A DNA stretch of 64,000 nt from Mycobacterium kyogaense (GCF_003254575.1 NZ_QJUA01000001.1:186001-250000); one strand, 5' to 3'. Numbered from the stretch's first letter, positions 44,653 through 55,719 are shown. The notes: generated by a model from the letters alone, not told the origin. A program made the numbers and translations.

Positions 44653-46209
44653 GTGAACGGCGCGCACTCTCTGCTCACCACGCTGCTCGATGCCGGCGTG
44701 GACGTCTGCTTCGCCAACCCCGGCACGTCGGAGATGCACTTCGTCGCCGCTCTCGACACGGTCGACGGTATGCGCGGCGTTCTGACGCTGTTCGAGGGTG
44801 TGGCGACCGGCGCGGCCGACGGCTACGCACGCATCGCCGGCGGACCCGCCGCGGTGCTCCTGCATCTGGGGCCGGGACTGGGCAACGGACTGGCCAACCT
44901 GCACAACGCGCGCCGGGCGCACACACCGATGGTCGTCGTGGTCGGCGACCACGCCACCTATCACAAGAAGTACGACGCGCCACTGGAATCCGACATCGAC
45001 GCGGTCGCGGGTACGGTCTCGGGCTGGGTGCGTCGCACGTTGCGTCCCGAGGACGTCGCCGAAGACACCATGGCCGCTCTGGCCGCGGTGCGCCGCGGCG
45101 AAGTGGCGACGCTGATCCTGCCCGCCGACGTGTCGTGGACCGACGGGGCCGATCCCGCACAGTCCGCCGCGACGTCGGCACAGCCCGCCGTCGACGGCGA
45201 TGCGGTGCAGGCGGTCGCACAGGCGCTTTATTCCGGGGAACACACCGTGCTTCTCATCGGCGGCGACGCCACCCACGGGCCGGGACTCGCCGCTGCCGTC
45301 CGCATCGGCGAGGCGACCGGCGCGACGGTGCTCTGCGAGACCTTCCCCGCGCGGCTGCAGCGGGGCGCGGGCGTGCCCGCTGTCGACCGGCTCGCTTACT
45401 TCGCCGAAGCCGCAGCCGAACAACTGGCCGGTGCGCGGCACCTCGTCCTCGCCGGTGCCGCGTCCCCGGTCTCGTTCTTCGCCTACCCCGGCAAGGCCAG
45501 CGATCTGGTGCCCGACGGCTGCGCCGTGCACCTGCTGGCCCCGCACCGCGGCGCTGCCGACGCCCTGCAGCGGGTCGCCGACGACGTGGCACCCGGCACC
45601 ACGGCGCCCCTCGCGCCACCCGCTCGGCCGGAGCTACCCAGCGGGGAGCTCACCGCGTTCACGGCGGCGGCGGTGATCGGCGCCCTGCTGCCCGACGACG
45701 CGATCGTGGTCGACGAATCCAACACCGCCGGTGTGGGTATCGCCGCGGCGACGGCCGGTGCACCGGCCCACGACGTGCTGACACTGACCGGCGGCGCGAT
45801 CGGCTACGGCCTGCCCGCCGCGATCGGTGCGGCGATCGCGGCTCCGCATCGTCCCGTTCTCGCTCTACAGGCCGACGGTTCGGCGATGTACACGATCTCG
45901 GCGCTGTGGACGCACGCCCGCGAGAACCTCGACGTGACCACCGTGATCTTCAACAACGGCGCCTACGACATCCTGCGCATCGAGCTGCAGAGGGTCGGGG
46001 CGACCAGCGGCACCGAGCCCGGCCCCCGGGCCCGGCAGCTACTCGACTTGGGTTCGCCCGGAATCGATTTCGTGCAGATCGCCGAGGGTCTCGGGGTGCC
46101 GGGCCGGCGGGCGCGCACCGCGGAGGAATTCGCTGCCGCGTTGGCCGATGCGTTCGCCGAGCCGGGCCCGCACCTGATCGACGCGCTGGTGCCGTCCCTG
46201 CTGGGTTAA
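44653..46209 (+). CDS. ilvX: ThDP-dependent acetolactate synthase-like enzyme IlvX
   Basis: 518 residues. The ThDP-activating Glu lies in LFEGVATGAADGYARIAGG; the ThDP/Mg motif is ADGSAMYTISALWTHA followed by NNGAYDIL (the first Gly of the usual GDG is Ala). Matches Rv3509c by length and position. Usually not the main AHAS; the function in the steroid locus is open. Its stop shares TTAA with the convergent kshA paralogue. Confidence 0.88.
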   Translation: MNGAHSLLTTLLDAGVDVCFANPGTSEMHFVAALDTVDGMRGVLTLFEGVATGAADGYARIAGGPAAVLLHLGPGLGNGLANLHNARRAHTPMVVVVGDHATYHKKYDAPLESDIDAVAGTVSGWVRRTLRPEDVAEDTMAALAAVRRGEVATLILPADVSWTDGADPAQSAATSAQPAVDGDAVQAVAQALYSGEHTVLLIGGDATHGPGLAAAVRIGEATGATVLCETFPARLQRGAGVPAVDRLAYFAEAAAEQLAGARHLVLAGAASPVSFFAYPGKASDLVPDGCAVHLLAPHRGAADALQRVADDVAPGTTAPLAPPARPELPSGELTAFTAAAVIGALLPDDAIVVDESNTAGVGIAAATAGAPAHDVLTLTGGAIGYGLPAAIGAAIAAPHRPVLALQADGSAMYTISALWTHARENLDVTTVIFNNGAYDILRIELQRVGATSGTEPGPRARQLLDLGSPGIDFVQIAEGLGVPGRRARTAEEFAAALADAFAEPGPHLIDALVPSLLG

Positions 46210-47348
46210 CGCGGCTGCGTCTGCCCGGCCGTGTGCGCCCGTAGGTTCTCTTCCACTTCCTGCTGCCACAGGTCGTAGGCGTGGGTGGTGTCGACCTCCT
46301 GCTCGAAGCGGTCGGTCATGTCGGGGGTGACGTCCGCGGCGTCGACGTAGAACTGTTCGTACCAGCGCCGGTGCTGGTACACCGGGCCGTCCTCCTCTGT
46401 CAGCAGTGGATTGTCGATGCGCGACTTGTTCTTCCAGATTTCCACGTCTTCGAGAAATCCCTCGCCGAAACTGCGGTTCATCGCCGAGGCCAGTTTGGCG
46501 GCCTTGTCCGCGGGCAGACCGGGCATGGCGGCGACCGAGACGCCCCACTGCAGCATGAACGAGTCGTGGGTGACGGGGTAGTGGCAGTTGATCAGCGCCA
46601 CTTCGACGGTGAAACCCGGTGCCAGGTCGTTGTGCAGCCAGTTGATCATGTACGCAGGCCCGAAGTAGGTGGCCTCAGACCGCAGATAGGTTCCCTCCCA
46701 GAGCTTTTCCGGGTCGGCGACGTAGTCGGGCCGAGGCTTCGACTCCATGTACTGACTGGCGGTGTGGCCCTCGATGACGTTCTTGAAGTACGTGGGATAG
46801 GCGTGGTGGATGTAGAAGAAGTGCGCCATGTCGACGTTGTTGTCGACGATCTCGCGGCAGTGTGACCCTTCGATCAACACCGAACTCCACTGCCACGGCG
46901 ACCAGCGGCCCTCGGCGTAGCCGTCGATGGTCGGCGGGGTCAGTTCGGGGGCCGGCGTCGATCCCTGGGGGTCGTGCCACACCAGCAGCTGGCCGTTGAC
47001 CTCGGTGGTGAGCCAGGCGCGGGTGCGCGCCATCCGCGGTGTGCGCTTGGCGTAGGGGACCAGCGAGCAGCGGCCGTCTCCGCGCCAGCGCCAGTCGTGG
47101 AACGGGCACGCGATGTCGTCACCCTTGACAGTGCCCTGGGCGAGGTTGCCGCCCATGTGTCTGCAGTAGCCGTCGAGGACCTTCAGCTCGCCCGAGGAAT
47201 CGGCGAACACCACCAGCATGGTCCCGAACGCGTTGATGCCGTGCGGTTTTCCGTCCCGGAAGTCCTCGGCGAGACCCAGGCAGTGCCAGCCCCTGGCGAA
47301 ACGCGTCGGTGTGGTGCCGGTGTCGATCTCGCGAATCGGCTGGGTCAT
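46206..47348 (-). CDS. KshA-like Rieske oxygenase (second copy)
   Basis: 380 residues, closely similar to kshA at 30604: Rieske ligands in YCRHMGG and CPFHDWRW and iron ligands in DNNVDMAHFFYIH are complete. The central steroid-pocket region (QYMESKPRPDYVADPEKLWEGTY) diverges. Probably 9-hydroxylates a different steroid. ATG overlaps the stop of the kstD-like gene (ATGA). Last gene of the fadE26 operon. Confidence 0.88.
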   Translation of the reverse strand: MTQPIREIDTGTTPTRFARGWHCLGLAEDFRDGKPHGINAFGTMLVVFADSSGELKVLDGYCRHMGGNLAQGTVKGDDIACPFHDWRWRGDGRCSLVPYAKRTPRMARTRAWLTTEVNGQLLVWHDPQGSTPAPELTPPTIDGYAEGRWSPWQWSSVLIEGSHCREIVDNNVDMAHFFYIHHAYPTYFKNVIEGHTASQYMESKPRPDYVADPEKLWEGTYLRSEATYFGPAYMINWLHNDLAPGFTVEVALINCHYPVTHDSFMLQWGVSVAAMPGLPADKAAKLASAMNRSFGEGFLEDVEIWKNKSRIDNPLLTEEDGPVYQHRRWYEQFYVDAADVTPDMTDRFEQEVDTTHAYDLWQQEVEENLRAHTAGQTQPR

Positions 47349-48931
47349 GTGCCGTCTCCTGTCATGTCCAGCACGGCCAGGTGGCTGAACACCATGGACG
47401 TGCCGATGGGATTGCCGCCGCCGGGATAGGCGGTTCCGCTGGGGGCGGCCATGGTGTTGCCCGCCGCGTACAGACCGGTAATCACCGCTCCGGTGGTGTC
47501 GAGCACGCGGGCCGACGCATCGGTGCGCAGGCCGCCCTTGGTGCCCAGGTCGGAGACCCCGAAGGCGGCAGCGTGGAACGGCGGCCGGTCGATCGGGAGC
47601 AGCGGGGACGCGCCGCCGGAGAACGCGCGGTCGTACGGCTCACCACCGCGATCGAAATCCTCGTCCACACCGCGGCGCGCGAAGTCGTTGAATCGGCGCA
47701 CCGTCTCGACGAGGGCGTCGGCGGGTACGTCGATGGCCGACGCGAGATCCTCGAGAGTGTCCGCGGTACGCCACAACCCGGCGTCCACGTAGCGCCTCGT
47801 CTCGACCATCGACACGTTGGGCGCCTTGACCGGCGGCACGGCCCCCTCGCGATCGTCGTAGACCATCCAGTAGGGCAACGTGACCCTCCCGTCGGTCATC
47901 GCGGCCAGCACGGCGCGCCCCAGCCGGTCGTAGGCGGCGGACTCGTTGACGAACCGCTCGCCACGATCGTCGACGAAGATGCCCCCGGTGAACCACAACG
48001 CGAATGCCGCTGTGCCGTCGGGATGGATCAGCCCCGGCGACCACCACGCCTGATCCATCAGATCGATGTCGGCGCCGACGGCGAGGCCGGCCTGGTGGGC
48101 GAGCCCACGGTTCGACGGCGGACCCATCGTGTCGTGGGACCGGCCCGGGACGCCGTATTGCTCTCGCATCTGGTCGTTGTGTTCGAATCCGCCGGCGGCG
48201 AGCAGGACTCCCCGTCGCGCCCGGATCGCGCGGCTGCCCTGCGCGTCGGTGACGACGGCGCCGACCACGGTGCCGTCCTCGACGACGAGGTCGGTGAGCT
48301 CGGTTCCGAGGCGGGTGTGTGCGTGGGGATAGCGGCGCAGCGCGATCAGGAATCGCGCGATCAGGGCTCGGCCGCCCACGAAGTAGTCCTCGGGCTGCGG
48401 CTGCCCGAGCCGGTCGGTGTCGAGCGGGCCGCGGATGAGTTCGCGAAGATCAGGCGCGGCAGCCACTTTCAGTGGTTTGGCTGCGATGTGTCGCATGCCG
48501 TCCGCACGTGCCTTCGGGGCGTGGCCGAAATAGTCCGGCCACGGCAGCAGCGAGAACTTCAGCTGGTCGTCGGATTCCAGGTAGGCGATCAGCGGGGCGC
48601 CGCCGCGTACGTAGGCGTCGCGCAGCGCGGCCGGGGTGCGGTCGCCGACGACGGCGTTGTAGTACTCCAGCGCGTCGTCCATCGTGTCGTCGGGTGCGTC
48701 TCCGTAACCGGCGCGCTGCAGAACGGGATTGCACGGGAACCACATACCACCGCCGCCGGAGTATGCGGTGGTACCGCCGAACCGGTCAGACGCCTCGACC
48801 AGCACGACGTCGAGGCCTTCACGGGCCGCGGTGTAGGCGCCGGTGACGCCACCGGCACCCGACCCGGCTACCACGACGTCGGTCTCGACGTCCCAGTGCC
48901 GAATGGTCTTCGCGCTCGTCCGATCAGACAT
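47345..48931 (-). CDS. 3-ketosteroid dehydrogenase-like flavoprotein (second KstD)
   Basis: 528 residues from the ATG at 48931 (GGAAGGG upstream). FAD motif VVVAGSGAGGVTGAYTA, FGGTTAYSGGGGMWFP, and GTAYPGGGNPIGTSM, keeping the active-site Tyr and Gly seen in KstD. It could be a 1- or 4-dehydrogenase; the substrate cannot be told. Overlaps the upstream acyl-CoA ligase by 8 nt. Confidence 0.85.
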   Translation of the reverse strand: MSDRTSAKTIRHWDVETDVVVAGSGAGGVTGAYTAAREGLDVVLVEASDRFGGTTAYSGGGGMWFPCNPVLQRAGYGDAPDDTMDDALEYYNAVVGDRTPAALRDAYVRGGAPLIAYLESDDQLKFSLLPWPDYFGHAPKARADGMRHIAAKPLKVAAAPDLRELIRGPLDTDRLGQPQPEDYFVGGRALIARFLIALRRYPHAHTRLGTELTDLVVEDGTVVGAVVTDAQGSRAIRARRGVLLAAGGFEHNDQMREQYGVPGRSHDTMGPPSNRGLAHQAGLAVGADIDLMDQAWWSPGLIHPDGTAAFALWFTGGIFVDDRGERFVNESAAYDRLGRAVLAAMTDGRVTLPYWMVYDDREGAVPPVKAPNVSMVETRRYVDAGLWRTADTLEDLASAIDVPADALVETVRRFNDFARRGVDEDFDRGGEPYDRAFSGGASPLLPIDRPPFHAAAFGVSDLGTKGGLRTDASARVLDTTGAVITGLYAAGNTMAAPSGTAYPGGGNPIGTSMVFSHLAVLDMTGDGT

Positions 48932-50594
48932 GGCGGTCCCTTCCATGCGTTGCGAATTCGGAATCGAGTGCGTCACGGTCGGCAGCGCTCATGGCTCGAT
49001 ACTCGGGCCGGCCCCGACCGGCCCAGCGATACACGGGGTCGTCGGTGTGCCAGCGCTGCGCCTGCAGGTCCCGCTTGAGCACCTTGTTCGACCCGGTCAC
49101 CGGCAGGTTCGCCGACACCCGCAGCAGCCGAGGCGCACCCTTGGCGCCCAGATCAGCTTGATCACACAGGAATCGGGCGAACCGACCGACGTCGAACGCC
49201 TGCGGGTCGGCGACCTCGATCGCGGCCATCACCTGATCTCCCGAGCGTGGGTCCGGCACGCCGTACACCGCGGCCGCGATGATGTCTGGATGCCGGCGCA
49301 GCACGCGTTCGGTGGTCAGCGCCGAGATGTTCTCCCCGTCGACGCGGATCCAGTCGCCGCGCCGACCCGCGAAGTAGAGGAATCCGTCGGCGTCCACATA
49401 GCCGAGGTCTCCCGACCAGTACCAGCCGTTGCGGGTGCGCTCGGCCTCGGCGGCATCGTTGCGGTAGTAGCCCTCGAAATCACGCGCGCCGCGCCGGTCG
49501 ACGATCTCGCCGATCGCCTCGTCGGCATTGCAGACCCGGCCGGTGTGGTCGAGAACTGCTGCCGCACAGGGCTGTAGTGTGCCTGGATCGATGACGACGA
49601 CATCGTCGTGTGCGGGCCGCCCCAGCGCGCCTGACGGCGCCTGCGGCGCGGGTGCGGCCACTGCGCCGCCCTCGCTGGAGCCATAGCCTTCGAACAGTTC
49701 GGCGCCGAAGCGGCGGCGGAACTCCTTCTGGTCTTCCGGTGAGGCCTCGGTGCCGAAGCCCCGCTGCAGCGTGTTGTCGGCGTCGTTGGGCAGTTCGGGG
49801 GTGGCCAGCAGGTAGGCCAGCGCCTTGCCGACATAGGTGAAGAACGTGGCGCCGAAGAACCGCACATCGGGCAGGAAACCGGAGGCGGAGAACGATGGTG
49901 TGAGGCAGACCGTCGCGCCGTTGGCCAGGGCGGGCGCCCACAGCGCCATGAGCGCGTTGCCGTGAAACAGCGGCATGCAGCAGTAGTCGACATCGCCGCG
50001 GTGGTGCCCGAACTTCTCCGTTGCCGTGTACGCGATGCGGGCCAGCCGACCCTGTGTGCACCGGACTGCCTTCGACGCGCCCGTCGTGCCGGAGGTGAAC
50101 AACAGCAGAAGCAGCGTCCTCGCGTCGACACCCGTAGCCCTGACGGCGGTCACCCCCGCATGGTCCTCGACCCGGCGCCGGTACTGCGGATCGTCGACGT
50201 TCCAGATCAGATCTGCAGCGACACCGTGATCGAGGGATCGCAGCCGGTCCGCACCTTCGGTGTCGGTGACGATCACCGCGCAATCGGCATGGCGGATGTC
50301 GGCCGCCAGATCCTGCGCGCCGCGGGTCGGATTGAGCCCGACGACCGTGGCGCCGGCCAGTGCGGCACCGCAGAGCCAGAACACGAACTCGGGCTCGTTG
50401 GCGAGCAGCACACCGATGTGAAACGGTGTGTCAGTAGCCATCCGGGATCGTGCCGTGCTCCCCAGCGCTGCCCGCGCTGCCGCACACGACACCACCTCGT
50501 CCCAGGTCCAGGTCTGCTCTCGCGTACGTAGCCCGGGATGGGTGTCACCGGCACGCGCCAAGAGCATCGACGCGATGTCCTCGTGTCTGGTCAT
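48924..50594 (-). CDS. Acyl-CoA synthetase paralogous to FadD17
   Basis: 556 residues from the ATG at 50594. P-loop LFTSGTTGASKAVR, YGSSEGGAVA, and the C-terminal Lys in TGSNKVLKRDL. About the same arrangement as FadD17 next door, with shared segments such as (N)DADN and GSSEGG, so a tandem duplication is likely. The ATG overlaps the fadD17 stop (ATGA). Confidence 0.88.
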   Translation of the reverse strand: MTRHEDIASMLLARAGDTHPGLRTREQTWTWDEVVSCAAARAALGSTARSRMATDTPFHIGVLLANEPEFVFWLCGAALAGATVVGLNPTRGAQDLAADIRHADCAVIVTDTEGADRLRSLDHGVAADLIWNVDDPQYRRRVEDHAGVTAVRATGVDARTLLLLLFTSGTTGASKAVRCTQGRLARIAYTATEKFGHHRGDVDYCCMPLFHGNALMALWAPALANGATVCLTPSFSASGFLPDVRFFGATFFTYVGKALAYLLATPELPNDADNTLQRGFGTEASPEDQKEFRRRFGAELFEGYGSSEGGAVAAPAPQAPSGALGRPAHDDVVVIDPGTLQPCAAAVLDHTGRVCNADEAIGEIVDRRGARDFEGYYRNDAAEAERTRNGWYWSGDLGYVDADGFLYFAGRRGDWIRVDGENISALTTERVLRRHPDIIAAAVYGVPDPRSGDQVMAAIEVADPQAFDVGRFARFLCDQADLGAKGAPRLLRVSANLPVTGSNKVLKRDLQAQRWHTDDPVYRWAGRGRPEYRAMSAADRDALDSEFATHGRDRHV

Positions 50595-52114
50595 GGCCGG
50601 ACGATCTCGTGCACGGCATCGGAGCAGTCGATGCCTTCGGCCGACAACTGCCGTTTGATCACCTTGAAGGTCTCGGTGCGCGGCAGCGTGGTCGCCACCC
50701 GCACGTAGACCGGCCACTGCTTCGGGCCCAGGTCATCCTGGGCGGCGAGGAATTCGGTGAATGCTTCCTTGTCGAACATCGCGGGATCGGGCAGCACCAG
50801 TGCCGCCATGACCCGGTCGCCGACGGCCTCGTCGGGTATCGGATAGACGACGGCTTCGGTCACCCCTGGATGGCGCATCAGGATGCGTTCGATCGGCGCG
50901 GTGCCGAGGTTCTCCCCGTCGACCCGCAGCCAGTCACCCAGTCGGCCGGCGAAGTAGGCGAACCCGAGGTCGTCGCGGTATGCGAGGTCGCCGCTGTGGT
51001 AGACGCCGCCCCGCAGCCTCTCGGCGTCGGCGTCGGGGTCGTTGTAGTACCCGCGGAATTGACCGGGGCCCGCGGTGTTGACCAGCTCGCCGACCACCCT
51101 GGCAGGACATTCGGTTCCCGTCTCGACGTCGACGATGGTCACCCCGCCGACGAGTGGGCCGAGCGCGCCCTCCGGGGTGTCGGGCGTTCGCGCGATCGCG
51201 ACGCCCCCCTCGCTCGACCCGAATCCGTCGACGACCTCGACGGCGAAGCGCTGCGCGAACCGACTCAGATCCCGCGGAGCGCCCTCGTTGCCGTAGGCGA
51301 TCCGCAGCGGATTGTCGGCGTCGTCGTCGCGCTCGGGAGTGGCGAGAATGTAGGACAGCGGCTTGCCTACGTAATTGGCGTACGTCGCACCGATCCGGCG
51401 GACATCGGGGAAGAATTGCGAGGCAGAGAACCTGCGCCGCAATGCAATCGAGGCGCGGCCGGCTAACGCCGGGGCCCAACCGGCCATGATGGCGTTGGAG
51501 TGGAACAGCGGCATCGACAGATAGCAGGTGTCCGAAGGTCCGAGACCGAACCGCTGGGCCAGCATCAACCCGGGTACCGCGACCTTCTCGTGCGTGCACC
51601 GCACCGCCTTCGGGTCCCCGCTGGTGCCCGAGGTGAAGATCAGCATGAAGAGATCGTCGGGGCCGGCGTCGCGGAACCCGATCTCAGCACCGGCGTAGGT
51701 GGCGAGTTCGGCAGCGAACGAACAGGATTCGATGTCGACGGAAGCGATTCCTGGCACGGCACTGTCGCGGTCGGCCAGCACCAGCTGGCAATCCGCGTGG
51801 TCGATGTCGCGCTGCAGTGCAGCCCCGCGTCTGGTCGGGTTGAGCCCGACCGGAACGATGCCCGACATCGCCGCGGCGATCAGCACGCAGGAGAAGAACG
51901 GTGTGTTCCCGGCGAGCACGCCGACATGCGGCGGCCGATCCGGGTCCAGTCGCGCCCGCAACGCAGCGGCCAGCGCGGCGGCGTCAGCGAGGTGATCACG
52001 CCAGGAGACGAACGAGATCTGTCCGGAGCCATCGATGCCGTGCACCCCGCCGTCCTGCACATCGGCCAGCGGGGCCACTAGGGCGGTGACGGTGGATTCG
52101 ACGGGGGCGCCCAC
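50591..52114 (-). CDS. fadD17: Acyl-CoA synthetase FadD17
   Basis: 507 residues. P-loop IFTSGTSGDPKAVRC, GFGSSEGGVAI, and the C-terminal RTETFKVIKRQL (Lys). Order fadE26-fadE27-fadD17 and the length equal Rv3504-Rv3506. Activates a shortened steroid side-chain acid (C5 or C8). Start 52114 is 6 nt before the fadE27 stop codon region, in the same operon. Confidence 0.92.
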   Translation of the reverse strand: MGAPVESTVTALVAPLADVQDGGVHGIDGSGQISFVSWRDHLADAAALAAALRARLDPDRPPHVGVLAGNTPFFSCVLIAAAMSGIVPVGLNPTRRGAALQRDIDHADCQLVLADRDSAVPGIASVDIESCSFAAELATYAGAEIGFRDAGPDDLFMLIFTSGTSGDPKAVRCTHEKVAVPGLMLAQRFGLGPSDTCYLSMPLFHSNAIMAGWAPALAGRASIALRRRFSASQFFPDVRRIGATYANYVGKPLSYILATPERDDDADNPLRIAYGNEGAPRDLSRFAQRFAVEVVDGFGSSEGGVAIARTPDTPEGALGPLVGGVTIVDVETGTECPARVVGELVNTAGPGQFRGYYNDPDADAERLRGGVYHSGDLAYRDDLGFAYFAGRLGDWLRVDGENLGTAPIERILMRHPGVTEAVVYPIPDEAVGDRVMAALVLPDPAMFDKEAFTEFLAAQDDLGPKQWPVYVRVATTLPRTETFKVIKRQLSAEGIDCSDAVHEIVRP

Positions 52115-52120
52115 CGTGTC

Positions 52121-53230
52121 TCAGGCCGGCGTGTCGGCCAACTCCCGGCCGATACGCAGTAGCTGCCCGGTCGCCCCACCGAGCGTGAACTCCGTCTGCT
52201 TGGCGGCCAGGAAGTAACGGTGGATCGGGTGATCGGTGTCGATACCCACGCCACCGTGCACGTGAACGGCGGTGTGCGCCACCCGATGTCCCGCCTCGGC
52301 CGCCCAGAACGCCGCGCTGGCGACGTCGATGTCGGCCGGTAGGTCTTCTGAGACCCGCCACGCGGCTTGGGTCACGGTGAGCCGCAGCCCCTTGATGTCG
52401 ATGTAGCCGTCGGCAAGCCGCGCCGACACCGCCTGGAAGCTGCCGATGGGGCGGTCGAACTGTTCGCGTTCCCGGGCGTAGACGGCCGTCATCTCCAGCG
52501 CGCGTTCCACGACGCCCAGCTGGTAGGCGCTGCGGCCGAGTGAGCCGCGGGTGATGAGCCAGTCGACGACCTCGGGTCCGCCGATGCGGCGGTCTGCGGG
52601 CACGGTGACCTCATGCAGGTCGATTGCTCCGACACTGCCGTGCCCCGTGGTGTCGAGTGCGGTGACAGTCACCCCGCTGTCGCTCGCAGCGATCAGGAAA
52701 ACGCCGACGCCCGAATCGGTTTCGGCAGGGACGAGGAACGCGTCGGCCTTCTGCGCGAAGGGCACCAACGTCCGCGCGCCGGTGAGCGTCACCTCGGAAC
52801 CCTCGGTGCGCGCTCGGACCGGGCCCTCACCCATCTCGCCGTCGAGCGCGACGGTGAGGATCTTCTCGCCGCGCACAGCCGGCGCGGCCCACACCTGTGC
52901 GACGTCATCGGAGCCGAACCTCGTCAGGGCTCCTGCGCCCAGCACGACCGACTCCAGGTAGGGCACGGCAGCCAGTTGCCGTCCGAGTGCGACGAGCACC
53001 GCCACCTCCTCGAGCACGCCGTACCCGCCGCCGCCCACCGCGTCGGGCGCTGTGGTCGACAAAATGTCGGCGTCGATCAGCTTGCGCCACAGGGCGTCAT
53101 CGAATCGGCCCCCCTGCTGCGGACCCAGCCCGTCGAGCTCGCGCTGATGCTCGGCCGTGCACACCGATTCGGTGATCGTGCGAACCAGCCCGCCGAGATC
53201 GTCACTGGCCTCTGTCGTCGAGAAATCCAT
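52121..53230 (-). CDS. fadE27: Acyl-CoA dehydrogenase subunit FadE27 (ChsE5)
   Basis: 369 residues from the ATG at 53230 (AAAGGGG upstream). Acyl-CoA dehydrogenase fold with degenerate C-terminal active-site segment, as in the beta subunit of heteromeric steroid dehydrogenases; it pairs with FadE26 as ChsE4-ChsE5. The long upward extension to 54466 is in the wrong phase over fadE26. Confidence 0.92.
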   Translation of the reverse strand: MDFSTTEASDDLGGLVRTITESVCTAEHQRELDGLGPQQGGRFDDALWRKLIDADILSTTAPDAVGGGGYGVLEEVAVLVALGRQLAAVPYLESVVLGAGALTRFGSDDVAQVWAAPAVRGEKILTVALDGEMGEGPVRARTEGSEVTLTGARTLVPFAQKADAFLVPAETDSGVGVFLIAASDSGVTVTALDTTGHGSVGAIDLHEVTVPADRRIGGPEVVDWLITRGSLGRSAYQLGVVERALEMTAVYAREREQFDRPIGSFQAVSARLADGYIDIKGLRLTVTQAAWRVSEDLPADIDVASAAFWAAEAGHRVAHTAVHVHGGVGIDTDHPIHRYFLAAKQTEFTLGGATGQLLRIGRELADTPA

Positions 53231-53244
53231 GTCGTTGGTCCCCT

Positions 53245-54426
<1,182 letters not shown>

Positions 54427-54504
54427 CGTGATCCTCACTAGTCTGCGAGCCTGTACCCGGTGCCATCCCGGACGCCCGCGTGGATACCTCAGGTCTTCCC
54501 CGGT

Positions 54505-54518
54505 TGTAACACGTTCTA
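54505..54518. promoter_or_regulatory. KstR operator, fadE26/fdxD
   Basis: TGTAACACGTTCTA fits TnnAACnnGTTnnA and lies between divergent fadE26 and fdxD. Confidence 0.88.
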
Positions 54519-54594
54519 GTCTTGGGGTCCAGGCTGGTGTCACACTGGGTGCTCTGCGAATCGGCCTACAGCCCTAGACCGTCAGGAGGAAGTC

Positions 54595-54786
54595 ATGCGA
54601 GTTGAAGTGGATCGTGACCGTTGCGAGGGCAATGCCGTGTGCGTCGGAATAGCGCCCGACCTGTTCGACCTCGATGACGAGGACTACGCGGTGGTCAAGG
54701 CCGACCCCGTCCCCGAAGGGGAGGAGGCGGTGGCCGAGCAGGCCATCATCGAGTGCCCCCGCGCCGCCCTGATCCGGCACGACTAG
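54595..54786 (+). CDS. fdxD: 3Fe-4S-type ferredoxin FdxD
   Basis: 63 residues; ATG at 54595 with CAGGAGGA. Cluster ligands Cys10, Cys16 and the Cys of ECPRAAL; the middle residue of C-x5-C is Asn13, where 4Fe ferredoxins have Cys. Such ferredoxins feed electrons to P450s; CYP142 is a possible partner. Homologue of Rv3503c. The next gene starts 12 nt on. Confidence 0.9.
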   Translation: MRVEVDRDRCEGNAVCVGIAPDLFDLDDEDYAVVKADPVPEGEEAVAEQAIIECPRAALIRHD

Positions 54787-54798
54787 AGGTATTCGTAA

Positions 54799-55719
54799 GT
54801 GACAACTTCTGCAGCTGACATCGACCTGTCCGGACGCGTCGCGGTCGTCACCGGCGCCGCCGCCGGACTGGGCCGGGCCGAGGCCGTCGGGCTCGCGCGC
54901 GCCGGGGCCACCGTGGTGGTCAACGACATCGCTCCCGCGTTGGACCGTTCCGACGTTCTCGACGAGATCGCACAGGTGGGCGCCAAGGGAGTCGCCGTGG
55001 CCGGCGACATCAGTGAACGCTCGACCGCTGACGAACTCGTCGAGACCGCCGACGGTCTCGGGGGTCTGGGCATCGTCGTCAACAACGCCGGCATCACCCG
55101 CGACCGCATCCTGTTCAACATGACCGACGACGAGTGGGATGCGGTCATCAACGTGCATCTGCGGGGGCACTTCCTGCTGACGCGCAATGCCGCGACCTAC
55201 TGGCGATCCAAGGCCAAGGCCGGAGACGGTCAGATCTACGGCCGGATCATCAACACGTCGTCGGAAGCCGGACTCTCGGGCCCTGTCGGGCAGCCCAATT
55301 ACGGCGCGGCGAAGGCGGGCATCACCGCGCTGACGCTGTCGGCGGCGCGCGCACTGGGACGCTTCGGCGTCCGGGCGAATGCAATCGCCCCGCGGGCCAG
55401 GACGGCCATGACGGCCGGGGTTTTCGGTGACGCGCCCGAGTTGCCGGAGGGTGCGGTGGATCCACTGTCACCCGAGCACGTGGTCAACCTCGTGCGGTTC
55501 CTGGCGTCTCCGGCCGCCGAAGCGGTCAACGGACAGCTGTTCATCGTCTATGGTCCGACGGTGACGCTCCTGGCGGCGCCGACGGCCGAGAAGCAGTTCA
55601 GTGCCGACGGTGACGAGTGGGACGCGTCCGCGTTGTCGACGACCTTGCAGGATTACTTTGCTGATCGCGACCCGGAAAAGAGCTTCTCGGCGGCGATGGG
55701 GCTCGGCGACCGAGACTGA
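54799..55719 (+). CDS. hsd4A: Steroid SDR Hsd4A / ChsB1
   Basis: 306 residues. NAD motif VTGAAAGLGRAEAVGLAR, NNAGITRDR, catalytic Ser in INTSSEAGL and Tyr/Lys in YGAAKAG. Homologue of Rv3502c (17-beta-hydroxysteroid dehydrogenase / side-chain 3-hydroxyacyl-CoA dehydrogenase). GTG at 54799 after AGAGGT. Ends 30 nt before the first KstR box of mce4. Confidence 0.9.
   Translation: MTTSAADIDLSGRVAVVTGAAAGLGRAEAVGLARAGATVVVNDIAPALDRSDVLDEIAQVGAKGVAVAGDISERSTADELVETADGLGGLGIVVNNAGITRDRILFNMTDDEWDAVINVHLRGHFLLTRNAATYWRSKAKAGDGQIYGRIINTSSEAGLSGPVGQPNYGAAKAGITALTLSAARALGRFGVRANAIAPRARTAMTAGVFGDAPELPEGAVDPLSPEHVVNLVRFLASPAAEAVNGQLFIVYGPTVTLLAAPTAEKQFSADGDEWDASALSTTLQDYFADRDPEKSFSAAMGLGDRD

Noticed and set aside
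47309..49078. 589-codon plus-strand frame
   Set aside because: Antisense to the kstD and kshA paralogues; Arg/Gly-rich without domains.
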